This document shows positions 9,714 through 16,793 of a stretch of 64,000 nucleotides of DNA, one piece after another (the first letter of the stretch is position 1; every line of letters starts with the position of its first letter). Where the stretch lies: positions 124,001-188,000 of the forward strand of contig NZ_JBEDYP020000002.1 of assembly GCF_040117685.2 (NCBI RefSeq). Reading direction: 5' to 3'. The stretch comes from Gracilimonas sp040117685. Its GTDB lineage: Bacteria > Bacteroidota > Rhodothermia > Balneolales > Balneolaceae. Position numbers and translations under genes: made by a program. The notes below the pieces were generated by a model. It saw nothing but the letters and a program-made list of their open reading frames with translations. It did not search any database and was not told the origin of the DNA.

Positions 9714-10418
9714 ATGAGCTGGAACTCTCTTTACGAACGATCTTATGTACCCTATTCATCTGATAATAGTGCGTGTGTTGTAGAAAGTAAATCCGGGAAA
9801 TACTATGCCGGGGTCAGAATAGAGAATATTTCCTATCCGCTTACCATCCCCGCTGTTCAAGCCGCTTGTGCTATTTGCCTGAGTGAAGGTGAGATTCCGG
9901 TTAGAATTTATACTGAAGATTCTGCATCCGAACAGCTGGATTACTGGGCCGGTGAATTTAATCTGGAGATTATAGAAACCAATGATCCGCCTGTAGATGA
10001 TCTGGAAGATCTGTTCCAAACTTCTGAAGAAGACTTTGACGCGCTTCCCCGGTTAAAATCCCTTCTGGATAAGGCTGTGGCTCCCAATTCTGATTTCCCT
10101 GTTTCGGCAATCCTATTTACAGAAGATGGATATTTCGAAGGAGTGAATGTGGAAGTCAGTGCCTGGACACACGGAATCTGTGCCGAAAGAGTGGCTATTT
10201 CCAAAGCTTTTGCAGCAGGATACACAGAATTTACCCGTCTGGAAGTTCATACCCGAAAAGGAGAAATCAGCAGTCCGTGCGGAGCCTGCCGCCAGGTAAT
10301 CTCTGAGCTGCTTCCCTATCATGATATTATTCTTCATCATTCTGATGGAACACAGTCTGAGCACCTTTCCCTCGACCTGCTACCCTTTAGTTTTAAATCT
10401 TCTGCTCTTAAAAAATAA
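9714..10418 (+). CDS. cdd: Cytidine deaminase, two-domain form with degenerate first domain
   Basis: 234 residues. Cytidine deaminase converts cytidine and deoxycytidine to uridine and deoxyuridine for pyrimidine salvage. The C-terminal domain (about 118-225) has the zinc and catalytic residues: C156-A-E158 (GICAER) and PCGAC (C189, C192), plus the ribose-binding NVE. The N-terminal domain (about 10-100) keeps the fold-type sequence YAGVRIENISYPLT, but the CAE motif is replaced by PAVQAA and no PCxxC is seen, so it should not bind zinc. In E. coli Cdd the first domain is catalytic and the second is degenerate, the reverse order. Its stop overlaps the next ATG by one base. Confidence 0.88.
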   Translation: MSWNSLYERSYVPYSSDNSACVVESKSGKYYAGVRIENISYPLTIPAVQAACAICLSEGEIPVRIYTEDSASEQLDYWAGEFNLEIIETNDPPVDDLEDLFQTSEEDFDALPRLKSLLDKAVAPNSDFPVSAILFTEDGYFEGVNVEVSAWTHGICAERVAISKAFAAGYTEFTRLEVHTRKGEISSPCGACRQVISELLPYHDIILHHSDGTQSEHLSLDLLPFSFKSSALKK

Positions 10419-10783
10419 TGGTAATACGAACTCTTCTATCTTTAATTATGGTTTGGGCAATCTCATTAGATCCCGATCCGAAGGAATTAATTTTAGGAGA
10501 ATGGGAAAGTGTAAAACCTGAGGGCTTAAATTGGGATTTTTCTGAGACAGTCATAATGGAAGGAAACAGTCGATATCACTATCAATTGAAGTACAATGTT
10601 TCGGCATCTGATTGTAATGATGATATCTACACTGAAGTTTTCAAACCTGATCAATTGGTACTGATAAAAGAAATAACGGAAAATTTAAATCTCTGTTATA
10701 TAATCGATTTTATAGATAAGTCAAATCTTGTTCTCTTTTCTGAAACTCACGGCAAATATTTTTCCTTTAATAAAATTGAATAA
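10418..10783 (+). CDS. Small A+T-rich hypothetical protein, lipocalin-like
   Basis: 121 residues with a hydrophobic start (MVIRTLLSLIMVWAISL), probably a signal peptide without a clear lipobox. The body contains LILGEWES, a common opening of lipocalin-like/calycin lipid-binding domains, then alternating strands (ETVIMEGNSRYHYQLKYNV). Two cysteines (SDCND and NLCYII) could form a disulphide. It overlaps the cytidine deaminase stop by one base, implying translational coupling. Its base composition is visibly richer in A+T than its neighbours, which hints at recent acquisition. I do not recognise a specific family, and the lipocalin idea is weak. Confidence 0.6.
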   Translation: MVIRTLLSLIMVWAISLDPDPKELILGEWESVKPEGLNWDFSETVIMEGNSRYHYQLKYNVSASDCNDDIYTEVFKPDQLVLIKEITENLNLCYIIDFIDKSNLVLFSETHGKYFSFNKIE

Positions 10784-10858
10784 GGTTTAAGAGTTAGCAT
10801 ACTTATACAGTAAGTTTTATAAATACATTTGCTTTAATTCATAGGATAGTTACAAATA

Positions 10859-11503
10859 ATGCCCATTAATTTCATCGCTGTACTAGACCACGAACACCTG
10901 GAGAATACGGTTTTTCTCACTGCTTTTGCCAAATCTCTGGCTAAGCTTGGGGACCGTAAGGGGATCGTAATTCACGGTGACAGCCCCTACACCGACCGGC
11001 TCATACAAACAGGCATGATGAGAGAGGACGCGCGTCTGCGAGCCATTAAAGACCTTAACAAGCGATTGGTGGGGCTGTTTGCAGATCAGGGAATTCCCAC
11101 CATAGGCATTCATGGGTTCCAGAAAGGATTACTAACCAAACAGGGAGATGATATCCTGCTCAATAAAAAAGCTTTTGATGCTCACCATGACACTCCCAAT
11201 TTGTTGATTTCAAGTCTTGTAGAGCAAAACGGAGCCCCCCTGCATGTCCCATTACCTGAATTCAGCCGGTCAATTTCAGCCGAGCTGGATGATGCAGATA
11301 TTCTTTTGTTTTCTAAAAATGAGAAAGATGAAATCCTGATTTCAGAAAGCAAAGAAAAGCTCTCCTGGAGCAGTTTACCGGCCGGATTTGCAGAAACAAC
11401 TCTTCCCGATGAGTTTCGGAATTTTGACCATCCCGTAAAACTGACTACCGCTACTGATTTTGCCAACTGGCCATCGCTGAATAAAGTGACGAAAATCGAG
11501 TGA
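10859..11503 (+). CDS. Amino-acid-kinase-fold-like protein (acetylglutamate kinase-like), degenerate
   Basis: 214 residues. The section GIVIHGDSPYTDRLIQTGM, then LNKRLVGLFADQGIPTIGIHG and FQKGLL, parallels N-acetylglutamate kinase (VHGGGP-I, VNK-LV-LN-G--A-GLSG-DGG-L). The usual N-terminal K-GG phosphate-binding motif is replaced by VLDHEHLEN, HGGGP is HGDSP, and the C-terminal D-A-----A nucleotide-site motif is not evident. It is also shorter than the usual 260-300 residues. I infer an amino-acid-kinase relative that has lost kinase activity or uses a different ligand. No arginine-pathway genes adjoin it. The next gene is the Hc1-like protein. Confidence 0.6.
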   Translation: MPINFIAVLDHEHLENTVFLTAFAKSLAKLGDRKGIVIHGDSPYTDRLIQTGMMREDARLRAIKDLNKRLVGLFADQGIPTIGIHGFQKGLLTKQGDDILLNKKAFDAHHDTPNLLISSLVEQNGAPLHVPLPEFSRSISAELDDADILLFSKNEKDEILISESKEKLSWSSLPAGFAETTLPDEFRNFDHPVKLTTATDFANWPSLNKVTKIE

Positions 11504-11547
11504 TTCGAAAAAAAGTTTAAAATTTATGCTAAAAAAGCACTTTTTAA

Positions 11548-11579
11548 TTTGACTCGATATTCCCGATTGAATAGCTTCA
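11548..11579 (+). promoter_or_regulatory. Candidate Bacteroidota-type promoter for the Hc1 gene
   Basis: TTTG at 11548-11551 and TAGCTTCA at 11572-11579 are separated by 20 bp. This resembles the Bacteroidota TTTG-(19-21 bp)-TAnnTTTG pattern, with two mismatches in the last two bases. It ends 57 bp before the ATG at 11637. Confidence 0.35.
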
Positions 11580-11636
11580 ACGCACTTTCTGAAAACAGAA
11601 AAACTTAACTAATAAATAATTTAACGGAGCTACATA

Positions 11637-11813
11637 ATGAGTAGAGTTGAAGAAATCAAAAACCTCGTAGAAGAAACCACTGTAGAAATGGAAAAATTCT
11701 ACGACAAGGGCAACAAAGCAGCGGGTACACGTGCGCGTAAAGGCCTTCAGGAATTAAAGAAATTAGCTCAGGAGATCCGTCTTGAGATTCAGGACATCAA
11801 AAACAAAGACTGA
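11637..11813 (+). CDS. Histone H1-like protein, Hc1 family (58 aa)
   Basis: A 58-residue protein beginning MSRVEEIKNLVEETTVEMEK and ending in EIQDIKNKD, with FYDKGNKAAGTRARKGLQEL in the middle. The GNKAAGTR-RKG-Q-LKKLAQEIR pattern is the short Hc1/histone H1-like family common in Bacteroidota and relatives, thought to bind DNA and help compact the nucleoid. There is a purine-rich segment (AACGGAG) about 9 bases before the ATG. A candidate promoter lies upstream and a strong terminator directly follows, so it is a highly autonomous single-gene unit, as expected for an abundant small protein. Confidence 0.85.
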   Translation: MSRVEEIKNLVEETTVEMEKFYDKGNKAAGTRARKGLQELKKLAQEIRLEIQDIKNKD

Positions 11814-11834
11814 TTTTACAGCTCTGTGTTTTTC

Positions 11835-11865
11835 AAAAAAGCCGCTTACACAAGCGGCTTTTTTT
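11835..11865 (+). terminator. Rho-independent terminator after the Hc1 gene
   Basis: Perfect 7-bp stem GCCGCTT/AAGCGGC (11841-11847 with 11852-11858) with a 4-base loop, flanked by six A and followed by seven T. It ends the Hc1 transcript and may work in both directions. Confidence 0.9.
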
Positions 11866-11917
11866 ATATCCATACATTCTGTATCTACCCGTTGATCATT
11901 AAAAATAAACTCCTGAA

Positions 11918-12814
11918 ATGCGATCTTTGTCCTTCTTACTGCTTTTTTGTTTCCTCATTTCCTGTTCCTCTCCCCAACAACCTGAAACACTCCCTGAGTT
12001 GGAGAATCTGATCAACGCCCGGGTTTCTGAACTTGAAGGTACATTTGGGATTTCATTTAAAAGCATTGAAAATCCTGATTTGACTATTGGTATCAACGAA
12101 GATGTTCGTTTTCACGCCGCAAGCACCATGAAAACACCGGTTATCATAGAGCTGTACCGGCAGGCTGAGCAAGGCCGGTTCTCGGTTCAGGATTCCATTA
12201 CCGTAACCAATGAATTTGTAAGCATTGTTGACAGCTCCACCTTTACCATGTCTGTTTCTGAGGATAGCGAACAGGATTTATATTCTCTTTTAGGTGAGAA
12301 AACCTCCCTATACCATCTCGCCTACGAAATGATTACCCGAAGCAGTAACCTGGCCACCAATGTGTTAATCGATTTTCTGGATGCTAAAAAAGTGACCGCC
12401 ACCATGCGGGAAATGGGAGCCGACAGTATAGAAGTGCTCCGCGGTGTGGAAGACATCAAAGCCTATGAAGCCGGATTAAGCAACACTACCACGCCAAAAG
12501 ATCTTCAAATTATGTTTGAAGAACTTGTTACTGGTGATCTGTTGACCGAAGAATTAAAACAAGAGATACTATCCATACTGAAGCAGCAAAAGTATAATGA
12601 CATGTTTCCCGTCAAGCTTCCGGAAGATACCCCGGTAGCTCATAAAACCGGATGGATTTCCAATGTTCACCACGATTCCGGAATTATTTTCATGCCGGAG
12701 GGAGATGCATTTGTTCTCGTTTTCCTCTCAAAAAATGCCCCTGATCGTAAGGCCGTCCTTGAAGCCTCTGCTGATATAGCCCGTTACTGCTACGATTTTA
12801 TGAGCAACCGGTGA
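11918..12814 (+). CDS. Class A beta-lactamase-like serine hydrolase, lipoprotein
   Basis: 298 residues with a lipoprotein signal (MRSLSFLLLFCFLISC-S). Active-site motifs of class A serine beta-lactamases are present: STMK (S69, K72) in FHAASTMKTPVIIELY, SSN (142-144) in place of SDN, an omega-loop-like YEAGLSNTTT (about 183-192) and KTG in HKTGWISNVHHDSG. Class A enzymes hydrolyse beta-lactams; many environmental relatives act on other substrates or have weak activity, so a resistance role is not claimed. It is followed by a 75-bp gap and a small conserved gene. A distant relative lacking these residues is encoded at 52184-53353. Confidence 0.85.
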   Translation: MRSLSFLLLFCFLISCSSPQQPETLPELENLINARVSELEGTFGISFKSIENPDLTIGINEDVRFHAASTMKTPVIIELYRQAEQGRFSVQDSITVTNEFVSIVDSSTFTMSVSEDSEQDLYSLLGEKTSLYHLAYEMITRSSNLATNVLIDFLDAKKVTATMREMGADSIEVLRGVEDIKAYEAGLSNTTTPKDLQIMFEELVTGDLLTEELKQEILSILKQQKYNDMFPVKLPEDTPVAHKTGWISNVHHDSGIIFMPEGDAFVLVFLSKNAPDRKAVLEASADIARYCYDFMSNR

Positions 12815-12888
12815 GCTGGGCATCCGCTTCGAAACATTCTTTAGGTTAAGCTTGTTGAAAAGAGTGAATACCAACAACTAATACAGAT

Positions 12889-13191
12889 ATGTATAACGAC
12901 TTAGCCGATGCGGTAGAATCACTTAAAGAAAAAGGGTTTGATCATACCTTTGAACTCGGAGAAGATTGTATTACCTGCAAAGAACTGGATGTAGAGTATA
13001 CAACGGATGATCTCTCCATTAAAGAAACCCACAAATTTGACCAGGGAACCGATCCCGGTAGTGAATCCACCGTTTATGCCATAGAATCTGACAGCGGCGT
13101 TAAAGGGACGCTTATTATGTCGTACGGTAAATATGTGGATCCGGAGAAAGCCGAACTTGTCGACCGGCTCCTCGAATCTCACGAAGTCTGA
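12889..13191 (+). CDS. Small conserved protein of unknown function (100 aa)
   Basis: 100 residues, acidic, beginning MYNDLADAVESLKEKGFDHTF. It resembles a short family in Bacteroidota-like genomes that databases often mislabel as phosphoribosylpyrophosphate synthetase; nothing in the sequence supports that activity. Visible features are a CITCKEL pair of cysteines, a KFDQGTDPGSESTVYAIES segment and a C-terminal helix. There is no signal peptide, so it is probably cytoplasmic. Its stop abuts the convergent gene at 13192 with no gap. Confidence 0.7.
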   Translation: MYNDLADAVESLKEKGFDHTFELGEDCITCKELDVEYTTDDLSIKETHKFDQGTDPGSESTVYAIESDSGVKGTLIMSYGKYVDPEKAELVDRLLESHEV

Positions 13192-13719
13192 TTACATTCC
13201 GCTGTACTTATCCGGGATGGGGTTGAACTCCGATTCATGCGACCAGTAAATGGTAACCACCCACCAGCGATCCCCGTCATCAAATAGCTGAATACTATTT
13301 ATACCTTTGTTAAAAGGCTCGGCATCGGATTCACTACGCTTAGAGCCATAGGTACTGAAAAGGTGTACCACTCTCCCATAATGGTGTTCTTCGCGGTGGA
13401 TTTCGTATTCATAAAATCCGTTTTCCACGAAATAGGAATCTGTGTTCTCGATGAATTCCTCAGGAGTCTGGACTTGATAAACATTTTTTCCCTGCTGATT
13501 TCGCCCTGTTGGAATCAGTCTGGCTTCCGGAATCACTAAATTCCTGAAACGCTCCCAGTCTCTGGCTTCCCCTTTTTCCCCTGAAATAGAAGCATATAAG
13601 GCTTCTATCAGGTTATCGATGCTTTCCACGTCTTTGGCACGCTGCTCTTCACTAACCTGTGCAACAGCAAATTGCGCTCCAAACAATATTATGAGTAGTA
13701 TGGTATATATTTTTTTCAT
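13192..13719 (-). CDS. Exported NTF2/SnoaL-like protein
   Basis: 175 residues with a signal peptide (MKKIYTILLIILFGAQFAVAQ). The mature part has an NTF2/SnoaL-like arrangement: an N-terminal helix (IDNLIEALYASISG), a second helix region ending NLVIPEARLIPTGRN, and paired strands (RVVHLFSTYGSKR and GINSIQLFDDGDRWWVVTIYW). NTF2-like domains are small cone folds serving as enzymes or ligand binders; no catalytic residues can be assigned. A second exported protein of the same general type is encoded 31 bp upstream on the same strand, so the two probably form an operon. Confidence 0.72.
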   Translation of the reverse strand: MKKIYTILLIILFGAQFAVAQVSEEQRAKDVESIDNLIEALYASISGEKGEARDWERFRNLVIPEARLIPTGRNQQGKNVYQVQTPEEFIENTDSYFVENGFYEYEIHREEHHYGRVVHLFSTYGSKRSESDAEPFNKGINSIQLFDDGDRWWVVTIYWSHESEFNPIPDKYSGM

Positions 13720-13750
13720 GATGTTTCTTTAAGCGTTCAGCTGATAGCTA

Positions 13751-14221
13751 TTATGATTCTACACAATTTGACTGACGGCTGGTATCCACAATGAAGAATA
13801 TTTTCCAGTCACCGTCTTTCTTAACCAGCTGAAATGAGTTCACCCCGCAGTGTGAAAACTTGTCTCCTATATAAAATTCGAAAGGCGTCCATACGGTAGC
13901 CAGGTTTCCATCAATATTAATATCATAGCTGCCAATGCGCTCGTCCCATACTTGTTCTTTTGGCGAACCGATCGCATTCAGGAATGAAGCAAGGTTCCCG
14001 GTGTTAACCATCACTTCTCCTTGTTGGTTGGTTGCCACCCTCTTCATGATCGCATCTTTTGTGAACGTATCGGCCACCATGGCACTGTCACTTGCCCGCA
14101 TCCCATCAAAAAGTTGTTCTATGGTAGCCTGCACGTCTCTCACATCCTGTGTTTGGGCATTCACGGACTCAGGAACTATAAAAAGCAGGGATGCGAAAAT
14201 AAATAGTAGAAAGTTCTTCAT
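13751..14221 (-). CDS. Exported SnoaL/DUF4440-like NTF2-fold protein
   Basis: 156 residues with a signal peptide ending in ESVNAQ. The mature protein has the DUF4440/SnoaL-like pattern: DVQATIEQLFDGMRASDSAM, then ADTFTKDAIMKRVATN and a closing GVNSFQLVKKDGDWKIFFIVD. These are cone-shaped folds often of unknown ligand. It lies 31 bp upstream of another NTF2-like exported protein on the same strand (13192-13719), so it likely heads a two-gene operon. Function not known. Confidence 0.75.
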   Translation of the reverse strand: MKNFLLFIFASLLFIVPESVNAQTQDVRDVQATIEQLFDGMRASDSAMVADTFTKDAIMKRVATNQQGEVMVNTGNLASFLNAIGSPKEQVWDERIGSYDINIDGNLATVWTPFEFYIGDKFSHCGVNSFQLVKKDGDWKIFFIVDTSRQSNCVES

Positions 14222-14314
14222 GTAATTCGGTTTGGTTAAGGGTTGAACCGAATTACGGAATAATTTCTGACAAGTTTGTATAAAAATGTAATTACCGAAT
14301 GGTATCTATAAAAG

Positions 14315-14343
14315 AAAAGCCCTGACCAAACGATCAGGGCTTT
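14315..14343 (-). terminator. Terminator of the pdh operon
   Basis: Stem AAAGCCCTGA/TCAGGGCTTT with an 8-base loop. On the minus strand it is followed by TTTTCTTTTA and lies 28 bp beyond the pdhC stop, so it ends the pdhA-pdhB-pdhC transcript. Confidence 0.85.
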
Positions 14344-14370
14344 ATCTTTACTCTATCTATAAAAGCTTGC

Positions 14371-15645
14371 TTAAAGCAGCATGGATAGCGGATTTTCCAG
14401 CAGGTTCTTCACGGTATTCAGGAAATCAGCTGCTTTGGCTCCGTCCACAATTCGGTGATCACTGGAAAGTGTCACTTTCATTCGCTTACCGGGAACCACT
14501 TCCCCGTTCTCAACCACTGGCACGTCCCGAATAGCCCCCACCGCTAAAATACATGCATTTGGCGGGTTGATGATGGCCGTAAATTCTTCAATGCCAAACA
14601 TCCCGAGGTTACTGATGGTGAAGGTACTGCCTTCCATCTGTTCGGGCTGAAGTTTGCGGTCTCGTGCCAGTCCGGCCAGCTCTTTGGTTTCTGATGAAAT
14701 CTGCGCCAACCCTTTTTGGTCGGTGTGACGGATAACCGGGGTCATCAATCCTTCATCAATAGCTACGGCAACCGCTACATGCACATCTCCGTGCTCTTTG
14801 ATGATATCACCATGCCAGGAACTGTTTACCGCCTGATGACGGGTAAGAGCAATGGCACAAGCCTTCACCACAATGTCGTTGAAGCTGATTTTCACATCAT
14901 TCGCCTCATTTACAGACTTGCGGGCCGCAATAGCCGCCTTCATGTCAATGTCGATCGTCTCGTAGAAATGTGGATTGCTGAACTTACTTTCGGACAAGCG
15001 TCGGGCAATGGTTTTTCTCATTTGAGAAACCTTCACTTCGCGGCTTTCCAGGCTTTGGAATGAAGCTGCTGAAGCAGATGCTGCCGCAGGCTGTGCAGAT
15101 TCCTTATAATTCTCAATATCAGCCTTGATGATTCTGCCACCGGGACCTGAACCGTCCACTCTGCCTAAATCAATTCCTCTGTCTTCGGCCATATTTCGGG
15201 CAAGTGGAGAAGCTTTAATTCTTCCGTTGTCAGAAGCAGTAGCTGAAGAATCAGATTCTGTAGAAGGCTCAGATTTTGGCGAAGTCAATCCGGAAGAGCT
15301 TTTGGATGTGCTTTCTTCCTTTTCTGAAGACTCCGTTTCCTTCACTTCATCTTTTGAAGATGAGGAATCACTTCCTGCACCGTCAAGGATATCTGAAATA
15401 TCTTCTCCTTCTTCACCCAGAACGGCCATCAAACCACCCAATGGAACGGCATCACCTTCATTTACTAAAATTTTGAGGACGGTTCCTTCATCAAAGGCTT
15501 CCACTTCCATGGTGGCTTTATCGGTTTCTACTTCCGCAATAATATCGCCGGCTGAAACCTTATCACCTTCGCTTACATTCCACGATGCGATCACCCCTTC
15601 TTCCATGGTATCGCTGAGCTTCGGCATTTCAATCTTAATCGCCAT
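14371..15645 (-). CDS. pdhC: Pyruvate dehydrogenase E2, dihydrolipoamide acetyltransferase
   Basis: 424 residues. E2 transfers the acetyl group from the lipoyl arm to coenzyme A. The N-terminal lipoyl domain has the lipoylated lysine in ETDKATMEVEAFDEG. A Ser/Glu/Lys-rich linker follows (about 85-140), then the E1/E3-binding domain (IKASPLARNMAEDRGIDL, ending DGSGPGGRIIKADI) and the catalytic domain with the active-site DHRIVDGA near the C-terminus. A single lipoyl domain and this length are normal. It is the last gene of the operon; the 140-bp gap from pdhB holds a repeat-based hairpin. E3 is not in the window. Confidence 0.95.
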   Translation of the reverse strand: MAIKIEMPKLSDTMEEGVIASWNVSEGDKVSAGDIIAEVETDKATMEVEAFDEGTVLKILVNEGDAVPLGGLMAVLGEEGEDISDILDGAGSDSSSSKDEVKETESSEKEESTSKSSSGLTSPKSEPSTESDSSATASDNGRIKASPLARNMAEDRGIDLGRVDGSGPGGRIIKADIENYKESAQPAAASASAASFQSLESREVKVSQMRKTIARRLSESKFSNPHFYETIDIDMKAAIAARKSVNEANDVKISFNDIVVKACAIALTRHQAVNSSWHGDIIKEHGDVHVAVAVAIDEGLMTPVIRHTDQKGLAQISSETKELAGLARDRKLQPEQMEGSTFTISNLGMFGIEEFTAIINPPNACILAVGAIRDVPVVENGEVVPGKRMKVTLSSDHRIVDGAKAADFLNTVKNLLENPLSMLL

Positions 15646-15715
15646 AATTCTTCTAATCTAAACTGTTGAGTAAGTTGGTTTTATTTTTTACTACCGCCAA
15701 TGTAACGGGTGTTTG

Positions 15716-15788
15716 AGTGAAAAGGCAAAAAGCAAAAGTGAAAAGTAATACCTGAATACTTTTCACTTTTGACCTTTCACTTTTTTTA
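15716..15788. repeat. Inverted array of AGTGAAAAG-type units between pdhB and pdhC
   Basis: AAAAGTGAAAAGTA (15734-15747) is a perfect 14-bp inverted match to TACTTTTCACTTTT (15757-15770) around a 9-base loop. Further degenerate AGTGAAAAGG-type units lie on both outer sides. The array starts at the pdhB stop codon. Confidence 0.8.
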
Positions 15789-16769
15789 GTTCCTGTAAGT
15801 AACCTGATTTATCGCATCAATTACGTTTTTAGCATCCGGCAACCAGGCATCAAACAAAGGCTTGGAGAACGGAGCATTCACATCCGGTAGCGTAACACGC
15901 TGTACCGGAGCATCTAAGTAATCAAATGCTTCACGCTGAATCAAGAAACCAATTTCTGCTGCAAATCCGGCAAAGGGATGGGCTTCATCCACTACCACAC
16001 ACCGGTTGGTTTTCTTAATGGACTCAACAATCAATGGCAGGTCCAGAGGTTTAACGGTTCGGGGATCGATAATCTCCACCTCTACTCCGTCTTTCTCGAG
16101 CTGTGCAGCGGCTTGTTTCGCTACGTGATACATCTTTCCGTGAGCAACAACGGTCACATCACTACCTTCACGCTTAATTTTTCCTTTTCCGATTGGGATG
16201 ATGTAATCCTCTTCATCAGAAACTTCTCCTTTCATGCCATACATCTGCTCCGATTCCATGAACAATACCGGGTTGTCATCTCGAATGGCAGATTTCAGTA
16301 ATCCTTTGGCATCATCGGGCTCTGAGGTATATATAACTTTCAATCCCGGGAAATGAGCATACATTGAATCGTAAGCTACGGAGTGCGTTGCTCCTAACTG
16401 GCCGGCAGAGGCGTTAGGCCCACGAAATACAATGGGCATATCAATCTGGCCACCGGTCATATATCCTGCTTTGGATGCATGGTTTATAATCTGATCAGCT
16501 GCAAGCACGGCAAAGTTGAACGTCATAAACTCCACAATAGGACGCAGACCATTCATAGCCGCGCCCACTCCAATCCCAGCAAAACCAAGCTCTGAAATAG
16601 GAGTATCGATAACCCGTTTGTAACCGTATTTATCTAATAGTCCTTCGGTAGCTTTGTAAGCCCCGTTGTATTCGGCAACTTCCTCACCCATAATGAAGAC
16701 TTTCTCTTCACGGGCCATTTCCTCGTCAATTGCCTCTTTTATCGCTTCTCTAAATTGTAATTCAGCCAT
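15786..16769 (-). CDS. pdhB: Pyruvate dehydrogenase E1 component, beta subunit
   Basis: 327 residues. With E1 alpha it forms the thiamine-diphosphate enzyme that decarboxylates pyruvate and acetylates the lipoyl arm of E2. Family motifs: MGEEVAEYNGAYKATEGLL near the N-terminus, the TPP-activating glutamate region (DTPISELGFAGIGVGAAM), FRGPNASAGQLGATHSVAYD, and the transketolase C-terminal domain ending in RVTLPDVNAPFSK. Length is typical. It is 24 bp downstream of pdhA and 140 bp upstream of pdhC, in a single minus-strand operon. Confidence 0.96.
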   Translation of the reverse strand: MAELQFREAIKEAIDEEMAREEKVFIMGEEVAEYNGAYKATEGLLDKYGYKRVIDTPISELGFAGIGVGAAMNGLRPIVEFMTFNFAVLAADQIINHASKAGYMTGGQIDMPIVFRGPNASAGQLGATHSVAYDSMYAHFPGLKVIYTSEPDDAKGLLKSAIRDDNPVLFMESEQMYGMKGEVSDEEDYIIPIGKGKIKREGSDVTVVAHGKMYHVAKQAAAQLEKDGVEVEIIDPRTVKPLDLPLIVESIKKTNRCVVVDEAHPFAGFAAEIGFLIQREAFDYLDAPVQRVTLPDVNAPFSKPLFDAWLPDAKNVIDAINQVTYRN

Positions 16770-16793
16770 TACTTTATGTAGTCAGTTTTAAAA

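Noticed and set aside
11918..12814. Clinically relevant beta-lactamase resistance gene
   Set aside because: Motifs show the fold and active-site residues, but nothing indicates substrate range or mobility.
12889..13191. Phosphoribosylpyrophosphate synthetase
   Set aside because: A database-style name I recall for this small family; 100 residues with no PRPP-binding motif cannot support it.
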